Position numbers and translations under genes: made by a program | Part shown: positions 12,891-25,100 of the stretch, one piece after another | Numbering within the stretch: the stretch's first letter is position 1 | How the letters are laid out: each line of letters begins with the position of its first letter | Source: Dastarcus helophoroides | Lineage: Eukaryota > Arthropoda > Insecta > Coleoptera > Bothrideridae | Length of the DNA stretch: 64,000 nt | Reading direction: 5' to 3' | NCBI GenBank assembly: GCA_028583605.1 | Contig: CM053335.1 | Span: forward strand, 17,172,053 to 17,236,052 | The notes under the pieces: model-generated | What the model was told of the DNA's origin: nothing | Databases searched by the model: none | Seen by the model: only the letters and a program-made list of their open reading frames with translations

Positions 12891-15800
12891 TTCTACATTT
12901 TAGTGAAAATTTCATCAAAATCGGTTCAGTCGTTTTCGAGATAAGCCAGCACAAACACTCGGACACTGTTTGTCCCAGTGTTTGTGCGGGCTTATCTCCA
13001 AAACGACGGAACCGATTTTGATAAAATTTTCACCAAAATTCTGAAAACATCTGCACTGAGTATTTACATTACCTAAAAATGATATAGACTTAAAAAGAAG
13101 TAGTTATTTTTAGGTCAAACCGTTTCAATAGCTTGTCAGAGACAATCAATAGATTTAGATGCTTCAAATTGCTGCAAAGGGTACGCTGTTGTTTGATACA
13201 TTACCCAATTTATTATCAGCCAGCTGATATCTTAAAATGTATGAGAATTAACCGTAAATTAAATTGTTAGCACGGTTGACTTCGACTGAATAAGTAGCCT
13301 AAAGTATGTACAAGAAAACAGTCTACATTTTAGTGAAAATTTCATCAAAATCGGTTCAGTCGTTTTCGAGATAAGCCAGCACAAACACTCGGACACTGTT
13401 TGTCCCAGTGTTTGTGCGTGCTTATCTCCAAAACGACTGAACCGATTTTGATAAAATTTTCACCAAAATTCTGAAAATATCTGCACTGAGTATTTACATT
13501 ACCTAAAAATGATATAGACTTAAAAAGAAGTAGTTATTTTTAGGTCAAACGTTTCAATAGCTTGTCAGAGACAATCAATAGATTTAGATGCTTCAAATTG
13601 CTGCAAAGGGTACGCTGTTGTTTGATACATTACCCAATTTATTATCAGCCAGCTGATATCTTAAAATGTATGAGAATTAACCGTAAATTAAATTGTTAGC
13701 ACGGTTGACTTCGACTGAATAAGTAGCCTAAAGTATGTACAAGAAAACAGTCCACATTTTAGTGAAAATTTCATCAAAATCGGTTCAGTCGTTTTCGAGA
13801 TAAGCCAGCACAAACACTCGGACACTGTTTGTCCCAGTGTTTGTGCGGGCTTATCTCCAAAACGACTGAACCGATTTTGATAAAATTTTCACCAAAATTC
13901 TGAAAATATCTGTACTGAGTATTTACATTACCTAAAAATGATATAGACTTAAAAAGAAGTAGTTATTTTTAGGTCAAACGTTTCAATAGCTTGTCAGAGA
14001 CAATCAATAGATTTAGATGCTTCAAATTGCTGCAAAGGGTACGCTGTTGTTTGATACATTACCCAATTTATTATCAGCCAGCTGATATCTTAAAATGTAT
14101 GAGAATTAACCGTAAATTAAATTGTTAGCACGGTTGACTTCGACTGAATAAGTAGCCTAAAGTATGTACAAGAAAACAGTCTACATTTTAGTGAAAATTT
14201 CATCAAAATCGGTTCAGTCGTTTTCGAGATAAGCCAGCACAAACACTCGGACACTGTTTGTCCGAGTGTTTGTGCGGGCTTATCTCCAAAACGACTGAAC
14301 CGATTTTGATAAAATTTTCACCAAAATTCTGAAAATATCTGTACTGAGTATTTACATTACCTAAAAATGATATAGACTTAAAAAGAAGTAGTTATTTTTA
14401 GGTCAAACGTTTCAATAGCTTGTCAGAGACAATCAATAGATTTAGATGCTTCAAATTGCTGCAAAGGGTACGCTGTTGTTTGATACATTACCCAATTTAT
14501 TATCAGCCAGCTGATATCTTAAAATGTATGAGAATTAACCGTAAATTAAATTGTTAGCACGGTTGACTTCGACTGAGTAAGTAGCCTAAAGTATGTACAT
14601 AGAAACAGTCTACATTTTAGTGAAAATTTCATCAAAATCGGTTTAGTCGTTTTCAAGATAAGCCAGCACAAACACTCGGACACTGTTTGTCCCAGTGTTT
14701 GTGCGGGCTTGTCTCCAAAACGACTGAACCGATTTTGATAAAATTTTCACCAAAATTCTGAAAATATCTGTACTGAGTATTTACATTACCTAAAAATGAT
14801 ATAGACTTAAAAAGAAGTAATTTTTAGGTCAAACGTTTCAATAGCTTGTCAGAGACAATCAATAGATTTAGATGCTTCAAATTGCTGCAAAGGGTACGCT
14901 GTTGTTTGATACATTACCCAATTTATTATCAGCCAGCTGATATCTTAAAATGTATGAGAATTAACCTTAAATGAAATTGTTAGCACGGTTGACTTCGACT
15001 GAATAAGTAGCCTAAAGTATGTACAAGAAAACAGTCCACATTTTAATGAAAATTTCATCAAAATCGGTTCAGTCGTTTTCGAGATAAGCCAGCACAAACA
15101 CTCGGACACTGTTTGTCCCAGTGTTTGTGCGTGCTTATCTCCAAAACGACTGAACCGATTTTGATAAAATTTTCACCAAAATTCTGAAAACATCTGCACT
15201 GAGTATTTACATTACCTAAAAATGATATAGACGTAAAAAGAAGTAGTTATTTTTAGGTCAAACGTTTCAATAGCTTGTCAGAGACAATCAATAGATTTAG
15301 ATGCTTCAAATTGCTGCAAAGGGTACGCTGTTGTTTGATACATTACCCAATTTATTATCAGCCAGCTGATATCTTAAAATGTATGAGAATTAACCGTAAA
15401 TGATATTGTTAGCACGGTTGACTTCGACTGAATAAGTAGCCTAAAGTGTGTACAAGAAAACAGTCCACATTTTAGTGAAAATTTCATCAAAATCGGTTCA
15501 GTCGTTTTCGAGATAAGCCAGCACAAACACTCGGACACTGTTTGTCCCAGTGTTTGTGCGGGCTTATCTCCAAAACGACTGAACCGATTTTGATAAAATT
15601 TTCACCAAAATTCTGAAAATATCTGCACTGAGTATTTACATTACCTAAAAATGATATAGATATAAAAAGAAGTAGTTATTTTTAGGTCAAACGTTTCAAT
15701 AGCTTGTCAGAGACAATCAATAGATTTAGATGCTTCAAATTGCTGCAAAGGGTACGCTGTTGTTTGATACATTACCCAATTTATTATCAGCCAGCTGATA

Positions 15801-16160
15801 TCTTAAAATGTATGAGAATTAACCGTAAATTAAATTGTTAGCACGGTTGACTTCGACTGAATAAGTAGCCTAAAGTATGTACAAGAAAACAGTCTACATT
15901 TTAGTGAAAATTTCATCAAAATCGGTTCAGTCGTTTTCGAGATAAGCCAGCACAAACACTCGGACACTGTTTGTGCGAGTGTTTGTGCGGGCTTATCTCG
16001 AAAACTACTGGACCGATTTTGATAAAATTTTCACCAAAGTTCTAAAAACATTTGTACTCACTATCACTAAAATTCTAAAAACATCTGCACTGACTATTTA
16101 TATTACGCAAAAACGATATAAGTTAATAAAAAAGTAGTTATTTCGAAGTGAGAAATAGTT
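12891..16160. repeat. Second 429-bp palindrome-cored tandem array, about 8 units
   Basis: Core phrase at 12920, 13350, 13779 and onward about every 429 bases to 15918. The same unit as 7160-8880, with very few differences between copies, so recently homogenised. The final unit decays from about 16000 on, as the first array does near 10380. Confidence 0.9.
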
Positions 16161-16184
16161 CAATTTCATTTTTAATATATAGAT

Positions 16185-16440
16185 CCTGATTTGTGGTTGT
16201 TTCTTTAACATTCCTTCAGAAACTGTGGAATTATTGACATACCAAGTGTTCTTCTTTGCTGAATTTTTGTTTGTTATGTATGAAAATGGGCGAAATAAAG
16301 AACACTTTGAGTAGTGAGATGTGGCTTAAATTTACGATAAACTTATCGTGGCTTGAATCCATCTCGAAATCTTCAATCTTTTGAAGGGAAAAATGATATT
16401 AATGTCAAAGCTGTACTCATTTTACCACATACACAATTCA
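16185..16440. repeat. Right copy of the direct repeat flanking the palindrome array
   Basis: Partner of 12650-12890 (same phrases in the same order). This copy has an extra ~25-base insert with aaatttacgataaacttatcg. Confidence 0.75.
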
Positions 16441-18359
16441 AATTCGAATCAAGCGGACTTAAGTGTTGTAAATTCTGAAATTAATGTTAATTCAGCTTGC
16501 CATAAAAACGGGGCGCTATGCAAATGTAGCGTCGCTTTAATCAACAAGAACACACTTCCGACTTATAATTGCTAATCTTTCATAACATATGCGATCCTGT
16601 TGAATCCTTTAACGGCCGCAACGAGCACATGTAAATTCGAAATGACGACAAAAACCAATTTCCATATTTCCCCGGATATCGAATTCCAGAGAAGCGACCC
16701 GTCCCGCAAACAAAAACGAAACACCAGATGTTGGTCAATTGATAGAACTCGGATTTTCTTTTTCCAATTTCGTTTTTCTTTATCGGTTTATGATAGAGGT
16801 CTACGCTCGGCAATCGCCCTCATCTTTTAGGGGGAAGGTAACGTGAAACAATGTTATAGTTAGTGAAACGACAGATATAAATTCCTTCAGATTTTTTTCT
16901 TTCTTTCTTTTATTTTATCTCATATATGGTCTAGAAATGTCTTATATAAATAACAGGATTTTATTAAAATACTGCGGATGGGGATAATAAATTTGGGAGA
17001 ACACGAAAGGGAAATGCCGACAGATTTTCTGCCTGCGGAAGCTCTTGCCCACATTCGTAATAATGCAGAAAAGTACTATGATGCACTTACCTCGATTCAC
17101 ACAATTTTACAGTAATAAAATAGAATTGAAGAATTAGCTCTTTTAAACGGACTCTTGATGAATTTCGTTACCTTTCGTTTTGTTAAGAATTTGAAAAAAC
17201 TAAAAATTAAATCTAGAGTTTAGTAATTAGTGCTTATTTTACATTTTTTTTAATTTAAAGTCTTCAAACTTTCAAATTTTCACTTTGTGACAGTTTTAGA
17301 CAAAAAAAATCGAACATTGAACACATATTTTCATTTCACTGCGTAAGTCAAACAGAACAATGTGTATCCCAATTGTTGGGATTTAGAACAATTTTATTAT
17401 TAAACAAATAAATGTGAGTGGGTGACTCCTCGCGTAATTCCTGTGAAAATTAGGATTAAAATTTTGTTCGATTTCAAATGAAACCTCGGGGCTCTTAAGA
17501 AATATTCCCCTTTCGAATCCTGCCTAATCTAATCATAATTCATCTGGGTAAGGGCATAAAACAAATTCTGGCAACTTAATCGAAAATCGAAAGAAGTCAT
17601 TTCCGGTTTATTTCCTGCAAATCGTCCCCTATTCCAGCATCGACGTCAACGACTGACTCGCTGTCAGCACATTCGTATTCCCATCGAGTCCGGCAGATAT
17701 ATATTTCTTCAAGTTCATAAGTATATACGCGGACTTAGTACTTTTAGACGACGGATCATAAAGCCCCGAGAGTTTAGCATTCGACCGGGGGAATTTCAAC
17801 TTTTCTTGTGCAAGATACTTCGTCTGTAGGATATTTCGTCTGTAGGATATTTCGTGTGTAGGATATTTCGTGTGCAGGATACTTCGTGTGCAAGACACTT
17901 CGCTATAAAAGGATACAAAGTTTCGTCGTCTTTATAAAAATGTGTTCCGCAAAACAAAGCAGAGATTTCGAGAATAACGCGCCGCTTATATTTCCGGGGC
18001 CAACTAGTTGTTTCGAAGAAACTTGCGAATTTGTACGGATAAAGTTGCGGCGAATAAATTTTTGCAGCAGATGGGCAGGAGATGCACGAGTTGCAAAGGA
18101 CAACTCGGCGAACTTTCGAGTGTCGGGGGTAATCGAAAAATTTTTTAATCCGGCAAAAGTTTAAGAGCACCCGGTTGAATCCCAATACAGAATTCGGACC
18201 ATCGAATTAGAAGAAATAATTCGGGGAAAACAGAGGGGGACAGATTCTACTTGGAATCTAATGTAGCTCTGTCAGATGTTACTGAAAAAGAAAAATTTTC
18301 TTACATACCACGCGATCCGGCGGTCTATTATTCGTAGCTACATACTGTTAATATTAAAG
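16441..18359. other. Unique DNA, no gene recognised apart from the 17.6-kb candidate exon
   Basis: Mixed-composition sequence with several short open frames on both strands between 16.4 and 18.2 kb. None shows a family match or clear splice pairing. Short 16-17-bp repeats (ggatatttcgtgtgta) lie at 17815-17905. Confidence 0.45.
17629..17811 (-). CDS. Possible terminal exon of an unidentified minus-strand gene
   Basis: An open stretch ending in a stop at 17629-17631 reads KLKFPRSNAKLSGLYDPSSK, then TKSAYILMNLKKYISAGLDG and NVLTASQSLTSMLE. Its codon mix is less AT-biased than its surroundings. The 5' limit is unsure: AG dinucleotides at about 17807-17811 could be acceptors. Directly upstream are six imperfect 16-17-bp repeats (gatatttcgtctgtag). 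It lies downstream of the anoctamin in the right orientation and could be its missing 3' exon, but I see no family match in it. Confidence 0.22.
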   Translation of the reverse strand, partial: AQEKLKFPRSNAKLSGLYDPSSKSTKSAYILMNLKKYISAGLDGNTNVLTASQSLTSMLE

Positions 18360-19060
18360 AGTGTTGGTAACGCGACATTAGCGTGACGGTAACGCGACTT
18401 TAGAGTTATGACAACGCGACATTAGCGTAACGGTAACAGGACATCAGCGCAATGTCAACGGGACATTAGCGTGATGGTGTCGCTACACTAGCATGACGAT
18501 AACGCAACATTAGCGTGATGGTAACGCGACATTAGTGTGACCGTAACGCGACGGTAACGCGACATTAGTATGACCCAATGAGACATTAATTAACCGTAAC
18601 GCAACATTATTGAGACGGTATCACGGCATTAGCGTGACAGTGACGCGACATTAGCGTGACAGTAACGCGACATTAGCGTGACAGTAACGCGACATTAGCG
18701 TGACGGTAACGCGACATTAACGTGACGGTAACGCGACATTAGAGTCATGACAACGCGATATTAGCGTAACGGTAACGCGACATTACCGTAATAACAACAG
18801 GACTTTAGCGTGACATTAAGGTGACGGTAACGCGACATTATCGTGACGGTAACGCGACATTAGCGTGATGACAACGCGACATTAGCGTGACGGTAAGGCG
18901 ACTTTAGCGTGACGCAGTGAGACACTACGTAACCGTAACGCAACATTTCCGAGACGGTATCACGGCATTAGCGTGACAGTGACGCGACAATAGCGTGTCA
19001 GTAACGCGACATTAGCGTGACGGTAGCGCGACATTAGCGTGACGGTTACGCAAAACTACT
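18360..19060. repeat. GC-rich 22-bp minisatellite
   Basis: Imperfect copies of acattagcgtgacggtaacgcg for about 700 bases, rich in CpG, in strong contrast to the AT-rich arrays elsewhere. A ~330-base block (gacggtatcacggcattagc) occurs twice, at 18612 and 18952, a small higher-order unit. Confidence 0.85.
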
Positions 19061-19549
19061 GAACATACCGCAACGTGCCCAAAGAAGTTTTCGTATCAAA
19101 CTAATTAGCACACAATTTTAAATGCCAACGAAATACTAAAATACTTTATTTTTTTTTTATAAAATAAAAAAATATTTAATGTAAAAAGACTCAACAGTGA
19201 TTTGAATGTATTTCACGAAATCCTCTGGTGTATTATCACCGAATTAACACAAAGAGACGCCGAGGCGTCCTTTCGATCCTGCACCGGGATCAAATTATTG
19301 CCGTCAGTGTCTGTGGGGTCCGTGGACGGTCTTGAATTTCCTTGTCAGAAGTTTTTGCGTTTTCTGCGCTCTCTGAAACAAAAAAAAAATGTATAATGAA
19401 ATAAAGTTTTGTTTTTTGTTCGTCGTTTCGAGGAGTTTTTTTTGCCGTTATATCGCCAACCGAATAAAACTTTGCCCGTCAGATCGAATTACAATTTCGG
19501 TTGAGAAACTTGGCGAGTTGTTAATTTGGCGAAGGACATTTTCAACCGG

Positions 19550-19577
19550 GATGGGGGGGGGGGGGGGGTGGGGGGAG
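19550..19577. repeat. Poly-G tract
   Basis: A run of about 16 G, one T, then 6 G. Could be a true G-rich tract or an assembly artefact. Confidence 0.8.
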
Positions 19578-19699
19578 ACGTTTTAGGTAGAGCTTCGAAC
19601 CGCTATCTTTTTCGTTCCAGCAAAAAAATTACATTGATTGAGTTTCGGTTTTCGTCCCGACCGAAATAACGGTTTTTTCCGATTTTCGGTTGAGTTCCA

Positions 19700-21600
19700 G
19701 GTGACTCATTTTTTGATTTTTAAAAGTCTTTAAAAATTGTTTTTGCAACATAATTTAGAAAATGTAATGTCTTCTTTACTTTAATATTACAACCTTGCCT
19801 AAAATTGAAGGAAAATATTTTATATTTTTCAAGTTTGAAATTTTCATGGTAAAACTCTGAGTTTTTAGTTCAATTTGAGTTCAAATTTCAAGAAAAACCT
19901 AAAGTTTATAAAAAACTAGATCGGAATTTCGGGTTCAGGTATTTCAAATTTAAACTCGCAATTTTCATAAAAATCCTAAATTATATACCCTAGAACTTTG
20001 GCGATTAAAATCGAAAATTTGAGAAACTTTTTCTTTCATAATTTGGGTTCTCTATCGAAGTTTTGACTTTGATTCGCTTTTCCTAATAAAATTGATTTTT
20101 ACTGTTTCGACTGTGTTTTCTAGAACTATCGATTAAAAAGATAATATTAAAAAAAATAAACAAAAATAAAAAAGACCAGTCACAATTTCAAAAAAAGAAC
20201 TTCAAATTTATTTCAAAAAAGAGTTTCCAAATTTTCTACCCTAATTCAGTCTTGACTTTAAACTCAAATATTCAATTTTGTTCCTGAAATTGTTGTTGAA
20301 AACTTCAAAATTTTTAGAAAAAGTAATATTTTTCGAACGTGTTGTTGCTTTTTTCGATATTTTAACTTTTTTGAACACTTTTAGTAGTTCTTTGATACGG
20401 TCCAATCCCGGAAGAAGTATATCCTGTACTGATTCTGGCCGTGGAAGCCTTCGTTATCATATTTTAACTTTTTCTTTTGAAGTTTTAAATTTAAACTTGT
20501 AGGTAGTTTCCATTATTAATTTTTCTAAAATTTCGACTTTCAACAAAATTTAGTTTTTCTCTCTCTTTTTCTCTAACAATCTCTTAACCCTTTTTATCGA
20601 CATGTTGACATTTATTCTTTAATTATAGACATCTCGAAATTATGAGTTGAGACTTGAACTGTAAGAAATTGACAAATATAAATTTAAATTTGGAATAGTT
20701 TTTTAATCTTTCTTGGTTTCGCGGACAAGATTTGTATTTCAATTTTTGAAAATAACAAAGGACTAGTCCGTTCCACCAAAAAAATTTTAAAAAATTGATA
20801 TTTTTAACGAAAGTCGATAATTTGAAAACGATTTTCAAAAAAGTCCAGATTTTGAAAGAAGTTGAAATTGTCATAAAAATCGAAATTTTTAAGAGATTTT
20901 AAAAAAGGTCCAACAAAGGTTCGGATGTTCAAATAGAAAATTTTTTAAACCCACATTTTCAAAAGACAAAATTTTCAACAAATCGAAATATAAAGAGAGA
21001 GTCGAAGTTTGAAAAAATATAAAACTTTTCAAATATTCTTTTTCGAAAGGTGCCGTTTTTAAAAAAATCTTCATATTTTCAAAAAAATCGAAGCTTCGAA
21101 GTTAAAGTCAAATATTTTAAAATCAATTCGTAATGTTTCAATAAAGTCGAGATTTTTAGCGAAAGTCGAAGCTTTCAAAAAAATCAGAGATAGATATGAT
21201 GGATATGATGGATAGATGGAATTTTCAAAATAGCCCAAATTTTGAAGGAAGCTGAAATTGTCATGGAATTTGTTTTTTTAAAAAACTCAACGATTTTTCT
21301 AAAAAACCCAAAATTTTCGAAAAAAAGACGATTTTTCAAATTATCGAAAAGTCCTAATTTTTAGAAAATGTAGAAATTTTGAAAAGTCAGAGATTTAAAA
21401 AAAAAGTTATGATTTCCAACAAAAATCCAAATTTTCAAATAAAGAATATTTTAAAACTAGTTTTTGAAAAGACAAAATGTTCACGAAGTTAAAATATCAA
21501 GAAAGAGTCAAATTATGAAAAAATATAGAAATTTTCAAATATTTATTCATATTTTGAACGTCGTCGTTTTGAAAAAAAGTCCACATTTTCAAAAAAATCG
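19700..21600. repeat. Diverged AT-rich repeat DNA (gaaattttcaaaaa words)
   Basis: Loosely repeated words such as tcgaaattttcaaaa and aaaaagtcgaa without a clean period. No gene is seen. It grades into the regular ~490-bp satellite on the right. Confidence 0.6.
20697..20781. repeat. Family A fold-back element, one end
   Basis: Carries ttttttaatctttcttggtt...ggacaagatttgtatttc and ggactagtccgttccacc, the outer end of family A, embedded in AT-rich repeat. Confidence 0.6.
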
Positions 21601-24130
21601 AAAATTTGAAAGTCAACAATTTTAAAATGAATTCGTAATTTTTCAATAAAGTCGAGATTCTTTACGAAAGTCTAAACTTTCAAAAAAACAGAATTTCAAG
21701 AAAATCACAATTTTGAATACTTGGAATTTTCAAAAAGGCTGAAATTTTGAAAGATGTTGAAATTGTCGTAAAAATCGAATTTTTTCAAAAAAGTGCCAAA
21801 TTTTGTAAAAATTTCAAATTTTCCAAAAGTCGAGGTTTTCAAAAAATTCGAAATTAAGGAAAAGTGGAATTTGAAAATAGATAGTTTGAAAAAGGTCGAA
21901 TTCCTCAAAAAAAAAATCAAAATCTTGAAAAAAGTTAAATTTTTAAAAAAGGGGAAACTGAATGAAAGTTGAAATTTTCAAAAGTCGACGCTTTCAAAAA
22001 AAGAATATTTTAAAACTAGTTTTTGAAAAACGAAGTTAAAATATCAAGAAAGAGTGAAATTTTGAAAAAATATGGAAATTTTCAAATATTCATTCATATT
22101 TTGAAAGTCGTCGTTTTGAAAAAAAAAGTCCACATTCTCAAAAAAATCAAAAATTTGAAAGTCAAAAATTTTAAAATGAATTCGTAATTTGCAATAAAGT
22201 TAAGATTCTTTACGAAAGAATTTTCAAAAAAGCTTAAAATTCGAAAGATGTTGAAAATGTAAAAATCGAAATTTTTCAAAAAAATTCCATAAAAATTTCC
22301 AAATTTTCAAAAAGTCAAAGTTCAGAACATGCGAAATTAAATAAAAGTGGAATTTGAAAACGGATAGTTTGAAAAAGGTCGAATTCCTCAAAAAAAAATC
22401 AAAATCTTGAAAAAAGTCAAATTTTTAAAAAAAGGGAAACTGAATGAAAATTGAAATTTTCAAAAGTCGAAGCTTTCAAAAAAAGAATATTTTAAAACTA
22501 GTTTTTGAAAAGACAAAATGTTCACGAAGTTAAAATATCAAGAAAGAGTGAAATTTTGAAAAAATATGGAAATTTTCAAATATTCAGTCATATTTTGAAA
22601 GTCGTCGTTTTGAAAAAAAAAGTCCACATTGTCAAAAAAATCGAAAATTTGAAAGTCAAAAATTTTAAAATGAATTCGTAATTTGCAATAAAGTTAAGAT
22701 TCTTTACGAAAGAATTTTCAAAAAAGCTTAAAATTCGAAAGATGTTGAAATTGTCGTAAAAATCGAAATTTTTCAAAAAAATGCCATAAAAATTTCCAAA
22801 TTTTCAAAAGGTCAAAGTTCAGAAAATGCGAAATTAAGTAAAAGTGGAATTTGAAAACAGATAGTTTGAAAAAGGTCGAATTCCTCAAAAAAAAAATCAA
22901 AATCTTGAAAAAAGTCAAATTTTTAAAAAAAGGGAAACTGAATGAAAGTTGAAATTTTCAAAAGTCGACGCTTTCAAAAAAAGAATATTTTAAAACTAGT
23001 TTTTGAAAAACGAAGTTAAAATATCAAGAAAGAGTGAAATTTTGAAAAAATATGGAAATTTTCAAATATTCATTCATATTTTGAAAGTCGTCGTTTTGAA
23101 AAAAAAAGTCCACATTCTCAAAAAAATCGAAAATTTGAAAGTCAAAAATTTTAAAATGAATTCGTAATTTGCAATAAAGTTAAGATTCTTTACGAAAGAA
23201 TTTTCAAAAAAGCTTAAAATTCGAAAGATGTTGAAATTGTCGTAAAAATCGAAATTTTTCAAAAAAATGCCATAAAAATTTCCAAATTTTCAAAGAGTCA
23301 AAGTTCAGAAAATGCGAAATTAAGTAAAAGTGGAATTTGAAAACAGATAGCTTGAAAAAGGTCGAATTCCTCAAAAAAAAATCAAAATCTTGAAAAAAGT
23401 CAAATTTTTAAAAAAAGGGAAACTGAATGAAAATTGAAATTTTCAAAAGTCGAAGCTTTCAAAAAAAGAATATTTTAAAACTAGTTTTTGAAAAGACAAA
23501 ATGTTCACGAAGTTAAAATATCAAGAAAGAGTGAAATTTTGAAAAAATATGGAAATTTTCAAATATTCAGTCATATTTTGAAAGTCGTCGTTTTGAAAAA
23601 AAAAGTCCACATTCTCAAAAAAATCAAAAATTTGAAAGTCAAAAATTTTAAAATGAATTCGTAATTTGCAATAAAGTTAAGATTCTTTACGAAAGAATTT
23701 TCAAAAAAGCTTAAAATTCGAAAGATGTTGAAATTGTCGTAAAAATCGAAATTTTTCAAAAAAATGCCATAAAAATTTCCAAATTTTCAAAAAGTCAAAG
23801 TTCAGAACATGCGAAATTAAATAAAAGTGGAATTTGAAAACAGATAGTTTGAAAAAGGTCGAATTCCTCAAAAAAAAAATCAAAATCTTGAAAAAAGTCA
23901 AATTTTTAAAAAAAGGGAAACTGAATGAAAGTTGAAATTTTCAAAAGTCGAAGCTTTCAAAAAAAGAATATTTTAAAACTAGTTTTTGAAAAGACAAAAT
24001 GTTCACGAAGTTAAAATATCAAGAAAGAGTGAAATTTTGAAAAAATATGGAAATTTTCAAATATTCAGTCATATTTTGAAAGTCGTCGTTTGAAAAAAAA
24101 AGTCCACATTCTCAAAAAAATCGAAAATTT
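21601..24130. repeat. ~490-bp satellite with an alternating A-B dimer (~981 bp)
   Basis: Units start near 21981, 22465, 22963, 23447 and 23943, so spacings alternate about 484/498. Type A has ttttgaaaaacgaagtt; type B has an extra gacaaaatgttcacgaag there. The order is A-B-A-B-B. Minus-strand frames of about 62 residues recur in each unit only because the unit repeats. Confidence 0.85.
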
Positions 24131-25100
24131 GAAAGTCCAAAATTTTTAAAATGCTTTCAATTTTTAGATTCTAAAAAGGACCAGAGCCAACCTTTCGAAA
24201 TTTAAAACTTAAACGATTAAAATTGTTAATGAAAGTCGAAATTATGAAAAGGTCGTAATTTTTAGAAAATGAAGAAATTTTGAAAAAAATCGGGGACTTT
24301 AAAAAATGTTTAGGTTTTCAATAAAGGTCCAAATTCTTATATAAAGCATTTTTTAAAGCTACATTTTCAAAAAACTAAACATTCAAAAAGTCGAAATATC
24401 AAAAAAGAGTCAAATTTCCAAAAAATATAGAGATTTTCAAATATTCAACATTTCTAAAGTTGCCGTTTTAAAAAAAAAACAATATTTTCAAAAAATCAAA
24501 ATTTTGAAATGTCCTAAATTTTTAAAATAAAGTCATAATGTTTCAACGAAGTCGAGATTTTTAAGGAACGTCGAAATTCTCAAAAAACTTCAAGAAAATC
24601 GAAATTTTGAATAGATGGAAATTTCAAAATAATCGAAATTTTTGAAGGAAACTAAAATTGTCATGAAAAACGAAATTTTTTAAAAAATCAGGCAATGTTC
24701 CAAAAAAAGTCAAAATTTTCGAAGAAAAGCTGAATTTTTCAAAAAAGTGCCAAATGTTCTAAAAAAAATCCAAATTTTCAAAAATTGGAAATTTTCAAAA
24801 AATTCGAAATTAAGAAAAAGTCGAATTTTGAAAATAGGTAGTTTAAAAGAGTCGAATTCTTCAAAAAAAAAACAAAAACTTTAAAAAAGCTAAAATCTTG
24901 AAAAGAGGTCAAATTTTAAGAGGGGAATTTTCAGGACTCGAAATTTTGGGATTAATTTTGAAAAATCGTTTGTCAAAAATTAAGTTTGTTTTTCCCCAAA
25001 CTTTAGACTTTTTTCAAAAATGTTGTCTTTTTTCTTAAAATTTGAATACTCTTTCGAGATTCTGAATATAAATATTTAAAATAAAAATTAACATAAAATT
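24131..25100. repeat. Diverged right edge of the ~490-bp satellite
   Basis: The same words as the regular array, in scrambled order and with many changes. Confidence 0.6.

Noticed and set aside
19550..19577. G-quadruplex regulatory element
   Set aside because: A single near-homopolymer G run with no gene nearby; it may be an assembly artefact, so I list it only as a tract.
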